A DNA stretch of 64,000 nt from Cognatundibacterium oligocarboniphilum (GCF_013377855.1 NZ_JABXYJ010000004.1:124001-188000), one strand, 5' to 3'; counted from the first letter of the stretch, positions 47,332-57,190 are shown. Made by a program: numbers and translations. The notes: generated by a model from the sequence alone, not told the origin.

Positions 47332-48891
47332 ATGACATTGCGCCGATTGACCGTATATTCCATCTTGAGCCTGGGATGTGCTTTGCTGCCCGTCGTCGCC
47401 AGCGCCGCCAATAAAATGACGCCGGTGCCGGATCATAGCGATGAACTCGCGGTGCAGGCGCAGGCCATCCGCCGCGGGCAGCTCACCGCCACGGCGCTGC
47501 TTGAGCGCTACCAGGCCAGAATTGCGGCGCACAACCCTGCGCTGCAGGCCGTGATCGTGACTGATCCGCAGGCAAAAGAAGCCGCCGCCCGGTTCGATGC
47601 GCTCAAAAAGCGGCGTGGTGCGCTGGCTGGCCTGCCACTGCTGCTGAAAGATAATATCGATGCCCAGGGCATGGTGACCACAGCCGGTTCGCTGGCGCTG
47701 GCGGATAATCTGCGGCAAAAAGATGCGCCGCTGGTGACCCGCCTGCGCGACGCCGGCGCCATCATCGTCGGAAAAACTAATCTGTCGGAGTGGGCCAATC
47801 TGCGCTCGTCCAAATCGACCAGCGGCTGGAGCAGCGCCGGCGGACAGGTGCGCAACCCGTATGCGCCTGAGCGCAGCGCCTGCGGCTCCAGCTCCGGCTC
47901 CGGCGCCGCCGTGGCCGCGCGCATGATCCCGGCCGCCATCGGCACTGAGACGGACGGCTCCATCGTCTGTCCGGCCGCGGTGAATGGGCTGGTCGGCCTG
48001 AAACCGACCATCGGCTTAGTCAGCCGTACCGGTATTGTACCGATCAGCCATTCTCAGGATACCGCTGGTCCGATGACGCTGACCGTCCGGGATGCCGCCA
48101 TGGTGCTCAATGCACTGGCCGGCAGTGATCCACAAGACCCGGCCACCGCGCAGGCTGACCGCCGCCGCGCCCATGATTACACCGCCGGACTCAGCAGACG
48201 GGCCCTGCGCGGCAAGCGTCTCGGTGTGGTCGGCAAGCTCAGTGACGGTTACGATGCCGAAATCCGTACGCTGTATCAGCACAGTCTGGAATTGTTGCGG
48301 GCACAGGGCGCTGTGCTGGTGCCGGTGGAGTTGCCGAATCCCGATGATATCGAAAAAGATGAAATGACGGTGCTGTTGTATGAATTCAAAGCCGACCTGA
48401 ACGCCTATCTGGCCGGTACGCCGGACAGCGTTCAAACCCGCAGCATGGCCGACGTGATTGCGTTTAACCAGCAGCACGCCAGCCAGGTGATGCCGTATTT
48501 CGGCCAGGATCTGATGGAGCAGGCGCAGGCCACCGGCGGTCTGCAGGATGCCGCCTATCAGCAGGCGGCTGCCCGTGCCCGGCAGAAAACCGGCAAGGAC
48601 GGCATCGACGCCATCATGAAAAAATACCGGCTCAATGCGCTGGTGGCGCCGACGACCGGTGTGGCCTGGCCGATTGATTATCCAGCCGGGGATGCGGTGG
48701 CCGGCAGTGCCAGCACACCGGCGGCGGTGGCTGGTTACCCGCATCTGACGGTACCGATGGGCTTGGTGCGCGGGCTGCCGGCAGGCATTTCCTTTTTTGC
48801 CGGCGCCTGGCAGGAAGCGGCGCTGCTGAAGATCGGCTATGCGTTTGAACAGGCCAGACCCGCCCTGCCTGCGCCAGTGCTGAACCACTAA
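47332..48891 (+). CDS. Amidase signature family protein, exported
   Basis: The 519-residue protein has a signal peptide ending near residue 26 (VASA) and an amidase signature domain. The Ser-cisSer-Lys triad is visible: Lys in PLLLKDNIDAQG, the glycine/serine-rich GSSSGSGAAVAA and GTETDGSIVCPAA. Such enzymes hydrolyse amides; periplasmic members are often annotated as Asp/Glu-tRNA amidotransferase-like but do not act on tRNA. The substrate is unknown. A strong GC hairpin follows. Confidence 0.9.
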   Translation: MTLRRLTVYSILSLGCALLPVVASAANKMTPVPDHSDELAVQAQAIRRGQLTATALLERYQARIAAHNPALQAVIVTDPQAKEAAARFDALKKRRGALAGLPLLLKDNIDAQGMVTTAGSLALADNLRQKDAPLVTRLRDAGAIIVGKTNLSEWANLRSSKSTSGWSSAGGQVRNPYAPERSACGSSSGSGAAVAARMIPAAIGTETDGSIVCPAAVNGLVGLKPTIGLVSRTGIVPISHSQDTAGPMTLTVRDAAMVLNALAGSDPQDPATAQADRRRAHDYTAGLSRRALRGKRLGVVGKLSDGYDAEIRTLYQHSLELLRAQGAVLVPVELPNPDDIEKDEMTVLLYEFKADLNAYLAGTPDSVQTRSMADVIAFNQQHASQVMPYFGQDLMEQAQATGGLQDAAYQQAAARARQKTGKDGIDAIMKKYRLNALVAPTTGVAWPIDYPAGDAVAGSASTPAAVAGYPHLTVPMGLVRGLPAGISFFAGAWQEAALLKIGYAFEQARPALPAPVLNH

Positions 48892-48913
48892 GCTGCAGCA
48901 TCTCGTGCCAACG

Positions 48914-48939
48914 CTGTGACGGCAGCGTTACCGTCACAG
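48914..48939. terminator. GC-rich hairpin between convergent genes
   Basis: CTGTGACGG (48914-48922) and CCGTCACAG (48931-48939) form a nine-pair stem with an eight-base loop. A second small palindrome, GCAGTTAAACTGC, follows at 48940-48952. No T-run is present, so termination may be rho-assisted. Confidence 0.5.
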
Positions 48940-48957
48940 GCAGTTAAACTGCAGAAC

Positions 48958-50556
48958 TCAGCGGTGCGCCGCCAGAATCAGATCCGCCGCTTTTTCCCCG
49001 ATCATCATGGTCGGGGCATTGGTATTGCCGCCGATCAGCGTTGGCATGATGGAGGCATCCACCACCCGCAGTCCTTCGATGCCATGCACCTGCAATGCCG
49101 GATTCACCACCGCCATCGGATCATTGCCCATTTTGCAGGTGCCGACCGGGTGATACACCGTGTCGCTGGTGGCGCGGATCACGGCGCGGATTTCCTCATC
49201 GGTTGTTACCCCGGCGGTCTGGAAATCGCTGCTGCGGGCATTTTGCAGCGCCGGCGTATCCATTAACCGGCGCGTCAGTTTAAAACCCCTGACCATGTTG
49301 TCGATGTCATCGGGATGCTCCAGAAAGCGCGGATTAATCAACGGCGCGGCCAGCGGGTCGGGACTGGCCAGCGTGACCTCGCCCACGCTTTTTGGCCGCA
49401 GCAGACAGACGTGACAGGAATAACCGTGCCCCAGATGCAGCTTGCGCGCATGGTCGTCCAGCATCGCGGTGACGAAATGCAGCTGGATGTCCGGTGCTGC
49501 CAGCGCCGGGTCGGTTTTCAGAAAACCGCCGGCTTCGGCACCGTTGGACGTCAGCATGCCGCGCCGCTCGTTCTGGTAACGGCGGTATTCGCGCCACAGC
49601 CGCACGCTGCCGGCAGCGGAGACACCGAGCAGGTCGAGGCTTCTGGCGCGGTATTTGAAAACGAAATCCGGATGATCCTGCAGATTCTGGCCGACGCCGG
49701 GCAGATCGTGTACCACGCCGATGCCCATTGCCTGCAGGCGGCTGGCATCGCCCACGCCGGACAGCATCAGCAGTTGCGGGGTCTGGAATGCGCCGGCGGC
49801 CAGCAGTACCTCGCGTCCGGCACGCAGGGTTTTCTGCTGGCCGTTCTGGATCATCTGCACGCCGACTGCGCGTTTGCCTTCAAACAGGATGCGGGTGACC
49901 TGACAGCCGGTTTCCACCCGCAGATTCGGACGCTTTCCCATGTGTGGTCGCAGGTAGCCACGCGCCGCCGTCCAGCGTTCACCTTCATGCTGGGTGACCT
50001 GGTAAATGCCGATGCCTTCCTGGTCGGCGCCATTGAAATCCGGATTGATGCGGAACCCCGCCTGTCTGCCCGCTTCCAGAAAAATCTGCTGATAAGGGTT
50101 ATCGGTGCGCAATTCGCTGACCCGCAGCGGACCGTTCTGACCGTGCAGCGCATCGTGATGGGTGGCGTTGTTTTCGGAGCGGATGAAATACGGCAGCACT
50201 TCCTGATACGACCAGCCGTGGTTACCGAGCGCCGCCCAGTGATCGTAATCGGACTGGTGACCGCGGATATACACCATCGCATTGATGCCGGATGAGCCGC
50301 CCAGCATCTTGCCGCGCGGCTGATAACCGCGTCGTCCGTTCAGACCGGGCTGCGGCACCGTTTCAAAGGCCCAGTTGTTGAGCCGGGTCGGCAGCATCGC
50401 CACCACCCCGGCAGGCGTGTTGACTACCCAGCTGTCACCGCCGCCGCCCGCTTCCAGCACCGTCACGCTGATTTGGGAATGTTCGCTGAGCCGGCCTGCC
50501 ACAGCGCAGCCGCCAGCCCCGCCGCCCACTACAATGTAATCGCTGATTTGTTCCAT
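48958..50556 (-). CDS. GMC family FAD-dependent oxidoreductase
   Basis: The 532-residue protein is a glucose-methanol-choline oxidoreductase, closest in style to choline or alcohol dehydrogenases. FAD-binding GGGAGG is at residues 11-16, and GMC signatures PRGKMLGGSSGINAMVYIRG (first) and LLAAGAFQTPQLLMLSGVG (second) are present. The C-terminal TVYHPVGTCKMGND carries the catalytic His. The ATG at 50556 has AGGAGA upstream and starts at the FAD domain; the longer frame is not supported. The AraC-type regulator divergently next to it is its probable regulator. Confidence 0.9.
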   Translation of the reverse strand: MEQISDYIVVGGGAGGCAVAGRLSEHSQISVTVLEAGGGGDSWVVNTPAGVVAMLPTRLNNWAFETVPQPGLNGRRGYQPRGKMLGGSSGINAMVYIRGHQSDYDHWAALGNHGWSYQEVLPYFIRSENNATHHDALHGQNGPLRVSELRTDNPYQQIFLEAGRQAGFRINPDFNGADQEGIGIYQVTQHEGERWTAARGYLRPHMGKRPNLRVETGCQVTRILFEGKRAVGVQMIQNGQQKTLRAGREVLLAAGAFQTPQLLMLSGVGDASRLQAMGIGVVHDLPGVGQNLQDHPDFVFKYRARSLDLLGVSAAGSVRLWREYRRYQNERRGMLTSNGAEAGGFLKTDPALAAPDIQLHFVTAMLDDHARKLHLGHGYSCHVCLLRPKSVGEVTLASPDPLAAPLINPRFLEHPDDIDNMVRGFKLTRRLMDTPALQNARSSDFQTAGVTTDEEIRAVIRATSDTVYHPVGTCKMGNDPMAVVNPALQVHGIEGLRVVDASIMPTLIGGNTNAPTMMIGEKAADLILAAHR

Positions 50557-50827
50557 CTGGTCTCCTGTCTGCTCGGTTGCGAACTGGCCTCGCCGGGCCA
50601 TTGTTGTCGTTGTCGTCATCGTCATATCGAGGATGGTGCACGTGGTACCCGCATCCTGTATCCGGATGCTAGTCCCGGCGGCGGCAGAAAGTAAGGACAT
50701 TTGCTGCCACGTTGCCGCTAAATCACAGTCGCTTGCCGAAAATCCCGGCTGACGGCATCATGCCTGACAGCCGCCCGTCCTGCGGGTGCCGGACTGACCA
50801 AGCGATTAACCCGGACCACCTGCCACC

Positions 50828-51925
50828 ATGCCTGCCCTTGTCACTGTTGCCACGTCTGTTGCCCCGCTGCTGTCGGTGCGGGATGCCGTATTTCCTGCGC
50901 ATCCGTTCAGCGGCGTGCTGGCGATCGGCCATGAGCAGCGCTGGCGCTGGCAGCAGATGTTTCCGGCATTCGCTGCCGACAGGCACAGCCGCATCAGTTA
51001 TACACAGGCGCGCGAAGGTCTGCTGCAGGCTTGCCGGTATGGCGGCGCTGATCTGGGATTGCAGTCCGGCCAGCGTAAATCGCTGCCGCACCTGGGCCAG
51101 ATGGCAGCGGGAATGTGCGCGCAGGCAACGTTGGAGGATGCCTTGCGTTTCGGGCTGGAATATCAGCTGATTGCCGGAGCCATGGTGCACCTGTCGCTGG
51201 AGCAGGATGCCGCGTCGCCGCACAGGGTGGCGTTGGTGGCGCATCCCTTGTTTGATGATCCGGAATTACGCGATTTTCTGGAAGCAGATCATCTGGTGAC
51301 GGCGGTGAATGCGGCGCGCCAGCTGTGCGGCCAGCCGCTGCCGGTTCAGCAGGTGGAGCTGCGCGGCCAGCAAGGGCGCAGCCGGTCTTTGTATGAGGCA
51401 TTTTTCGGTTGTCCTGTGCGGTTAGGTGCAGATCAGAGCCGCATCGTGATGACGCACAGCGTTTTGCAGCAGCGGTTGGCATCGCCTGATCTGGCGCAGG
51501 CGCAGGCTGCGCGCCTGGCCTGCGATGCCGAACTCAGCGCCGCCGGGCTGGCAGGACGGCAGACCTTGCTGCATCAGCTGATGGCATTGCGCTGCGAATT
51601 CCACAATGTCAGCCACATGGCGGCGGCGTTGCAGATGAGTCCGCGTACCTTGCAGCGTCTGCTGGCACGCGAAGGCATGTCGTATTTCGAGATCACGGAG
51701 CAGGTACGGATAGACCGTGCCCGGCGGCTGTTGCAGCAGGCCGGAGACCTGGAACAGATTGCGGAACAGCTTGGTTATTCCGACAGCCGCAGCTTTCGCC
51801 GCGCGTTCCGGCGCTGGACCGGCTTATCGCCCACCGAATACCGCCAGGCTGTGCAGACGGGGCTTGCGGACTGCGATCCGGTCAGCGCGACAGGCAACGC
51901 TTCAGCACTATTGATACACCGGTAA
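50828..51925 (+). CDS. AraC-family transcriptional regulator
   Basis: The 365-residue protein has an N-terminal AraC-type ligand-binding region (about 15-200, of the Arabinose_bd/OruR style) and a C-terminal double helix-turn-helix. The latter is recognisable in MSPRTLQRLLAREGMSYFEI and IAEQLGYSDSRSFRRAFRRW. It is divergent from the GMC oxidoreductase gene with 271 bases between them, so it probably controls that gene in response to its substrate (inference). Its last 18 bases overlap the 3' end of the convergent kinase gene. Confidence 0.9.
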   Translation: MPALVTVATSVAPLLSVRDAVFPAHPFSGVLAIGHEQRWRWQQMFPAFAADRHSRISYTQAREGLLQACRYGGADLGLQSGQRKSLPHLGQMAAGMCAQATLEDALRFGLEYQLIAGAMVHLSLEQDAASPHRVALVAHPLFDDPELRDFLEADHLVTAVNAARQLCGQPLPVQQVELRGQQGRSRSLYEAFFGCPVRLGADQSRIVMTHSVLQQRLASPDLAQAQAARLACDAELSAAGLAGRQTLLHQLMALRCEFHNVSHMAAALQMSPRTLQRLLAREGMSYFEITEQVRIDRARRLLQQAGDLEQIAEQLGYSDSRSFRRAFRRWTGLSPTEYRQAVQTGLADCDPVSATGNASALLIHR

Positions 51926-54232
51926 TTCAAACCAGAAAGTCGAACCCTCACCGGGTGTGCTGACAAAATAAATCTGACCCTGCATTTTTTCCACCAGGGC
52001 CTTGGTGATTGCCAGCCCCAGTCCGGTACCGCCCTGCTGACGGGTATTGGTGCCATCGGCCTGGGTAAACGGCTCAAACAGCCGCGACTGGAAATCGAGC
52101 GGAATGCCGGAGCCGCGGTCGCTGACGGCAATGTGGTAATACTCGTCTTCCTGGAAAATCCGCACCACCACGCTTTCGCCTTCGGGTGAAAACTTGGCGG
52201 CATTCGACAGCAGATTGGCCATCACCTGCATCAGCCGGTCATGATCGCCCAGGCTCCAGGCGTGCATCACCTGCTGTTCCAGCACAAGCCCGACCTGCAG
52301 ATTGCTGGTGTAAGCCGAATTGGCTTCGAGCGCATTTTGCAGCATGGCGATCAGGTTTACCGGTTCATTCCTGATCACCATTTTACCGTTGGCGAGTTTA
52401 TCAATATCGAGGATATCGTTGACCAGGCCGATCAGTCGCTTGCTGTTATTGTGCGCAATCCGGATCAGGTGCCGGGCGGATTCCGGCAGCTCGCCGCCGA
52501 TACCGGAATCAAGCAGGCCGAGCGCACCGCGGATTGAGGTCAGCGGAGTGCGCAGCTCGTGGCTGACGATGGACACGAATTCGGTTTTCAGCTGATTGAT
52601 GCGCAGCCGGTCGCTGATGTCCATGACGAAGGCAACCCACTCACGCTGCGAATTTTCGACATGACTTAAGCCCACCAGTATCGGAATCGCATGGCCGTCG
52701 GCCTGCCGCAGCATGATTTCAAACGGGGCAGTGGCGCCATTATCCATCAGTTCGGTATAGGCCTGATGCATCAGGTACTGATCGGAACCGGACAGCAGTT
52801 TGCGCCACACATATTTGCCTGCCAGCAAGTCTTCCCGCGAGTAGCCGGACAGCTGGCAGAACATGCGGTTGACATCAGTTAGGCGCGGACTCTGGTTGCC
52901 GGTGAGTATGCCGATCAGACTGGAATTCATCAGTTTTTGCAGGCGGTTTTCGCTGCCGCGCAAAGCGGCCAGCATACGCTGCTGTTCGGTGATGTCTTCG
53001 ATCATCCAGACGGTGCCGCGGTCATAGGTGCCTTTGGGCAGCGCGCGCCCAACCACACGCGCCATGAAAGGGCGGCCGTCAATCCGGCGCAGCCGCCACT
53101 CCAGCTCGACCAGCTTATCGGCGGTCAGCAGCGGAATGACCCGTTGGCCGAAGTCGGTGTAATCGTCCTCGTCCTGATACAGGAAAGTGGTGCGTTTGCC
53201 GATCATGGCCTGCGCATCTGGGAAATGACACAGCTCGGCCAGCGTGGCATTGGCGCGCACGATTACGCCATGGTTGACAAACATGATGCCGACCGGTGCG
53301 TTGGCGATCAGGATTTCGAGTTCCCGCGCCAGTTCTTTGTAGCGGTTGGTATTGGCGTTGAGCAGTTCCTGATTCAGCCTCAACTGCTCTTCGATACGTT
53401 TGCGCTCGGTGATGTCGATATGGGTGCCGACCATGCGCAGGGCACGCCGGTTGGCATCCCATTCCACTGCCGCGCCGATCGACATGATCCAGCGCCATTC
53501 GCCGGCTTGATTTTTTTGCCGGAATTCGGCGCGGTAATCGGTGGTGCCGCCGGAGGCGAAATGTTTTTGATAAGCCTGGCGGATCAGCGGTACATCGTCG
53601 GGATGCACGACATGCGTCCAGAAGTGCCGCCAGAAATCGAGCGGATTGGCAAAATCGTCAGGTGAGCACGCCACCATCTGCAGATACTCGGGGCTGAAGT
53701 TGCTTTCCCCGGTGACCAGGTTGATGTCGTATAAACCCTGATTCGATGCCGACAGCACCAGCCTGCGCTGCGCTTCGGCTGCCAGCAATTTCTGCTCGGT
53801 CAGCTTGCGATCGGTATGGTCGCTGAAAAAACCGTGCCACAGCACGCTGCCGTCGCTCTGGCGTTCCGGCGTCGATTCCCCGACCAGCCAGCGTGTGCTG
53901 CCGTCATTGCGCCGGATCCGGAATTCATAATGCCAGACTGTCAGCTGTTCGGCAGAAATGCGGATGCTTTGCCGCAAATCTTTCCAGTCTTCCGGGTCGA
54001 TTTTGCGCAGCAGGATGCCGGCATCCTGATACAGCGTTTCGGCGCTGACCTCGAATAGCTGTTCGACGGCGGCACTGGCGTAGGGGAAGCAGAATTTTTC
54101 TGAGGAATGGCGCTGAAACTGAAAAAACATGCCCGGCAGACAGCGCGAAAAATTGTGCAGCAGCGCGTGGCTTTTCAGCAGGTCTTCCAGTTGAACGCCC
54201 GGAGGCAGGGCAGGGGGAGGCGCGCCGCTCAT
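51908..54232 (-). CDS. Multi-PAS sensor histidine kinase
   Basis: The 774-residue kinase has no clear transmembrane helices. It contains about four PAS/PAC domains, each with WxLxGEST- or EWRWIMSIGAAVEWDANRR-like strands. A dimerisation/phosphoacceptor domain with SHELRTPLTSIRG (His) is near residue 560. An HATPase domain (NLLSNAAKFSPEG, DRGSGIPLDFQSRL, GTGLGLAITKALVEKM) ends the protein. No receiver domain and no response regulator gene are adjacent, so it is an orphan kinase. The ATG at 54232 was preferred to a TTG at 54262. Confidence 0.9.
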   Translation of the reverse strand: MSGAPPPALPPGVQLEDLLKSHALLHNFSRCLPGMFFQFQRHSSEKFCFPYASAAVEQLFEVSAETLYQDAGILLRKIDPEDWKDLRQSIRISAEQLTVWHYEFRIRRNDGSTRWLVGESTPERQSDGSVLWHGFFSDHTDRKLTEQKLLAAEAQRRLVLSASNQGLYDINLVTGESNFSPEYLQMVACSPDDFANPLDFWRHFWTHVVHPDDVPLIRQAYQKHFASGGTTDYRAEFRQKNQAGEWRWIMSIGAAVEWDANRRALRMVGTHIDITERKRIEEQLRLNQELLNANTNRYKELARELEILIANAPVGIMFVNHGVIVRANATLAELCHFPDAQAMIGKRTTFLYQDEDDYTDFGQRVIPLLTADKLVELEWRLRRIDGRPFMARVVGRALPKGTYDRGTVWMIEDITEQQRMLAALRGSENRLQKLMNSSLIGILTGNQSPRLTDVNRMFCQLSGYSREDLLAGKYVWRKLLSGSDQYLMHQAYTELMDNGATAPFEIMLRQADGHAIPILVGLSHVENSQREWVAFVMDISDRLRINQLKTEFVSIVSHELRTPLTSIRGALGLLDSGIGGELPESARHLIRIAHNNSKRLIGLVNDILDIDKLANGKMVIRNEPVNLIAMLQNALEANSAYTSNLQVGLVLEQQVMHAWSLGDHDRLMQVMANLLSNAAKFSPEGESVVVRIFQEDEYYHIAVSDRGSGIPLDFQSRLFEPFTQADGTNTRQQGGTGLGLAITKALVEKMQGQIYFVSTPGEGSTFWFELPVYQ

Positions 54233-54307
54233 TGATTTGCCCGGCTGATAGTGCGCCGGCAACGCAGCCCGGCGCTACCGGTGCCAGACGCCAGTTTCTG
54301 TTCAGGA

Positions 54308-54829
54308 TTACTGATGCCGGGTGATGATCTGATTAAAGAAATCATACACACCCTGTTCGCTCATTCTGCGCGCATTCGATAATTCACCGCCCTTGGTGGC
54401 ATACAGCACGCTGTTGTCGGCCTGCAGCACCACTGCGGCCGGAATGCCTTTCTTGGTCGGATTGCCGTAACCGGCGGACAGATCCATGTTTTTGTCGAAC
54501 TGACCGACATCGACTTTCACCACCACGAATTTACCGGCGATCAGCGCGGCGCTCTGGCCCTGCATGGATTTATTCAATTCCAGACAATCCTTGCACCAGT
54601 TCGCGCCGAAAATCACCAGCACTTTTTTCTTTTGCGCCTGTGCTTCCTGCAATGCCTGCTGGATAGCGGCATGGGCGTCGGCGCTTTCATCGTAAGGGCG
54701 GGCGACATCGGCCCTGGCATGGCCAGTCATCAGCCCCAGACAGACCGTCAGACCCAGGATGGTACTGAAAAAGACACTGCGCAAAGTGCTGCGCTGCGGG
54801 GAAGAGACGCTGGTAGTTAATGAAGGCAT
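54308..54829 (-). CDS. Exported thioredoxin-like protein
   Basis: The 173-residue protein has a signal peptide (about residues 17-40, ending HARA) and a thioredoxin domain. The active site reads FGANWCKDCLELNKSMQ, a CxxC of the CKDC type, and the cis-proline is in KGIPAAVVL. It probably acts in periplasmic disulfide reduction or cytochrome maturation. Partner genes are not adjacent. Confidence 0.88.
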   Translation of the reverse strand: MPSLTTSVSSPQRSTLRSVFFSTILGLTVCLGLMTGHARADVARPYDESADAHAAIQQALQEAQAQKKKVLVIFGANWCKDCLELNKSMQGQSAALIAGKFVVVKVDVGQFDKNMDLSAGYGNPTKKGIPAAVVLQADNSVLYATKGGELSNARRMSEQGVYDFFNQIITRHQ

Positions 54830-54967
54830 GATGAAAAATTAGTAAATATAAACGATTGAATTTTACGTCAAGCCGGAACACTCTGGGGACTCGTTGTGCG
54901 GATAGCCTAAACAGAGGTTACTGGCGTTGCCGATCATAAAATCAGCAGTGGAAGCCGGATTCCATTA

Positions 54968-54987
54968 TACTGATATTGTGTACAGTA
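54968..54987. promoter_or_regulatory. LexA (SOS) box upstream of dinB
   Basis: TACTGATATTGTGTACAGTA has the CTG-N10-CAG core and both outer TA pairs of the E. coli LexA consensus, with 14 of 20 positions matching. It lies about 140 bases upstream of dinB. Known: dinB is SOS-induced in many proteobacteria. The site is in the right place for LexA control. Confidence 0.75.
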
Positions 54988-55127
54988 TTTTCTTGGCGGA
55001 CGGCTTGACCAACAGATGCGGCAAACATGGCAAATGCGCCCGGTTGACAGTCAGGACAGGGCGAAGTGCCTGCTGCTGGCAGCGCCAAGCCTGTCTGTGT
55101 CGGAATACCGGATACCGATGGTGCTGA

Positions 55128-56198
55128 GTGGGTGAAGAAGTGACGCTGCCCTTAAAAAAAATTATTCATTGCGATTGCGACTGTTTTTACGCATCTATCG
55201 AGATGCGGGACAATCCGTCCCTGCGCGGCAGGCCGCTGGCGGTAGGCGGCAGGCCGGACCAGCGCGGAGTCGTAGCGACCTGCAATTACGAAGCCCGGCA
55301 TTTTGGCGTGCGCTCGGCCATGCCGATGTCGCAGGCGGTCAGGCGCTGTCCTGGGCTGATCATCCTGCCGCCGTCGATGGAAAAATACCGCACGGCTTCG
55401 CGCCAGATTCTGGCGATTTACCGCGATTACACCGATCTGGTGGAACCGCTGTCGCTGGATGAAGCCTTTCTCGATGTGAGCCGCGCCACGCAGCACCACG
55501 GCAGCGCCACCCTGATTGCACAGGATATCCGCGCCAGAATTGCGGCAACCGTCGGCATCACCGCATCGGCAGGAGTTGCGCCCAACAAGTTTCTGGCCAA
55601 AATCGCCAGCGACTGGAATAAGCCGGATGGCCTGCATGTGGTTTTGCCGGAGCAGGTAGCCGGCTTTGTCGCCGCATTACCGGTGAGCCGTTTATTTGGC
55701 GTCGGTAAAGTCACGGCCGCCAAACTGCACAGCATGGGCATCCATGAGTGCCGCGATTTACTGCCGTGGTCCTTGCCTGATCTGCTGCGCCACTTTGGCA
55801 AGCTGGGCAATAGCCTGTACCAGTTATGCCGTGGGATAGACCGGCGTGATGTGCATGCCAGCAGCGAACGCAAGTCGGTCAGCGTCGAGGAAACCTATGT
55901 GCGCGACCTGCCGGATCTCGATACCTGTCTGGCGGAGCTGCCGCCGCTGCTGGACGCGCTGACGCAGCGTACCGCGCGCGCCGGTGCGGGTGAACAGATC
56001 CATAAGCTGTACGTCAAAATCCGCTTTGCCGATTTTAAGGTCACGACCGCGGAATGCGTGGGCCATGCGCTGGATGCCGGGGTCTACCGGCAATTGCTGG
56101 AAACTGCTTTCCAGCGCCGCCGGATGCCGGTGCGCCTGCTTGGAGTCGGTATCCGGCTGGAAGATACGATTGCCGAACAGCAGCTGGGTTTGTTCTGA
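55128..56198 (+). CDS. dinB: DNA polymerase IV
   Basis: DinB (356 aa) is a Y-family error-prone polymerase for translesion synthesis. The catalytic CDCDCFYASIEM is near residues 15-26, with SLDEAFLDVS and SAGVAPNKFLAKIASDWNKP intact. The C-terminal QQLGLF is a beta-clamp-binding motif. The start is GTG at 55128, with another GTG at 55140 that has GGTGAAG upstream and may be used instead. A LexA-type box is upstream. Confidence 0.95.
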   Translation: MGEEVTLPLKKIIHCDCDCFYASIEMRDNPSLRGRPLAVGGRPDQRGVVATCNYEARHFGVRSAMPMSQAVRRCPGLIILPPSMEKYRTASRQILAIYRDYTDLVEPLSLDEAFLDVSRATQHHGSATLIAQDIRARIAATVGITASAGVAPNKFLAKIASDWNKPDGLHVVLPEQVAGFVAALPVSRLFGVGKVTAAKLHSMGIHECRDLLPWSLPDLLRHFGKLGNSLYQLCRGIDRRDVHASSERKSVSVEETYVRDLPDLDTCLAELPPLLDALTQRTARAGAGEQIHKLYVKIRFADFKVTTAECVGHALDAGVYRQLLETAFQRRRMPVRLLGVGIRLEDTIAEQQLGLF

Positions 56199-56247
56199 AA
56201 CTGGCCAGCCTGCGTTACCGGCTTGACTGATCCGTTTTTATACTCCA

Positions 56248-56322
56248 GGGGAGTATTTTAAATGCCCTTTTATTTTCCTCGATATCCGGTCGATTTTTGA
56301 ATAAACATGGGGGAGTATCTGG
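56248..56322 (+). repeat. 75-bp dispersed intergenic element, copy 2
   Basis: This copy matches 45952-46026 at 54 of 75 positions without gaps, in the same orientation. The end motifs GGGGAGTAT (56248-56256) and GGGGGAGTAT (56309-56318) are conserved. The left motif belongs to a hairpin-forming ATACTCC-AGG-GGAGTAT (56240-56256). It lies between the 3' ends of dinB and the solute-binding protein gene, so it is not an obvious promoter element here. Confidence 0.7.
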
Positions 56323-56410
56323 TTTTGGCGAAAAAATTTCCGATCACCGGTTGCCGGATATTGCGATAACTGGCCTGGTCCGTAATTGCCGTGTATGCCT
56401 CTCCTCAGTT

Positions 56411-57190
56411 TCAGCGCATGTATTTGAGCCGCAGTTTTTCCAGCAGCCCCGATTGCTGGACTTTGGCGAAAGCACGGCGGATACGCTGTACCAGCGCGGG
56501 GTCGCTCTGCTTCTGCATTGCCAGATAATAGCTGTTCGCGCCGTCCAGCAGCAGCACCGGCTCCAGCTCGTCCGGCTTGCGCCCTTCCATTTTCATCAGA
56601 TACGCGGCGCTCCAGTCCTGCGACACAATCAGATCGACCCGCCCCACCAGGAATTTTTTGATATTGGATTCCACCGTCGGCGCATAATCAATGCCGCTTT
56701 CCGGGAAAGCAGTCGTACGCAGGAATTCCTTGGTGGACGCCATTTCCCGCACCAGCCCAACCTTGTAAGCGGCTGCGTCCGCCATGGTTTTAATCTGGAT
56801 ATCTTTGCGTGATTTCAGCTTATATAAAAAAATCTGGCGCGAACTGATCGGGCCGATCCACTCAAACAGCGCATCGCGGTCCGGCAGACGGGTGATGGAA
56901 AAAATTAAGGTGTTCGGCTGGGTCAGCGCCATCTGGTAAGCCCTGGCCCAGGGCATGACCTCAATCGGCGCCTGAATCCTGGCTTCCTGCAATACCGCTT
57001 CGACAATCTCCACCGAATAGCCGGTGGCGTTGCCGTTTTCTTTATAATTCAGCGGCGGCAGGCTTTCCGTGACCACTGTCAGTTCGGCCGCGCAAACAGC
57101 CCCCTGTGCCAGAGTCAGCGGCACACACAGATACAGAGACCGGGCAATGCCATACGCAACAGACAGAAAAGAGTTCGCAGAAAGATACAT
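56411..57190 (-). CDS. Family 3 extracellular solute-binding protein
   Basis: The 259-residue protein resembles periplasmic substrate-binding proteins for polar amino acids (SBP family 3). It has a signal peptide (CVPLTLAQGAVCAA), LTVVTESLPPLNYKENGNAT at the mature N-terminus and GYSVEIVEAVLQEARIQAPI. Further on is a second lobe ending RAFAKVQQSGLLEKLRLKYM. No ABC permease or ATPase gene is adjacent, so it may serve an unlinked system or act as a sensor input. The ATG at 57190 was chosen so that the signal peptide is near the start; longer frames are possible. Confidence 0.82.
   Translation of the reverse strand: MYLSANSFLSVAYGIARSLYLCVPLTLAQGAVCAAELTVVTESLPPLNYKENGNATGYSVEIVEAVLQEARIQAPIEVMPWARAYQMALTQPNTLIFSITRLPDRDALFEWIGPISSRQIFLYKLKSRKDIQIKTMADAAAYKVGLVREMASTKEFLRTTAFPESGIDYAPTVESNIKKFLVGRVDLIVSQDWSAAYLMKMEGRKPDELEPVLLLDGANSYYLAMQKQSDPALVQRIRRAFAKVQQSGLLEKLRLKYMR

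Noticed and set aside
54927-55127. 66-codon frame upstream of dinB
   Set aside because: It contains the LexA box and has no family similarity.
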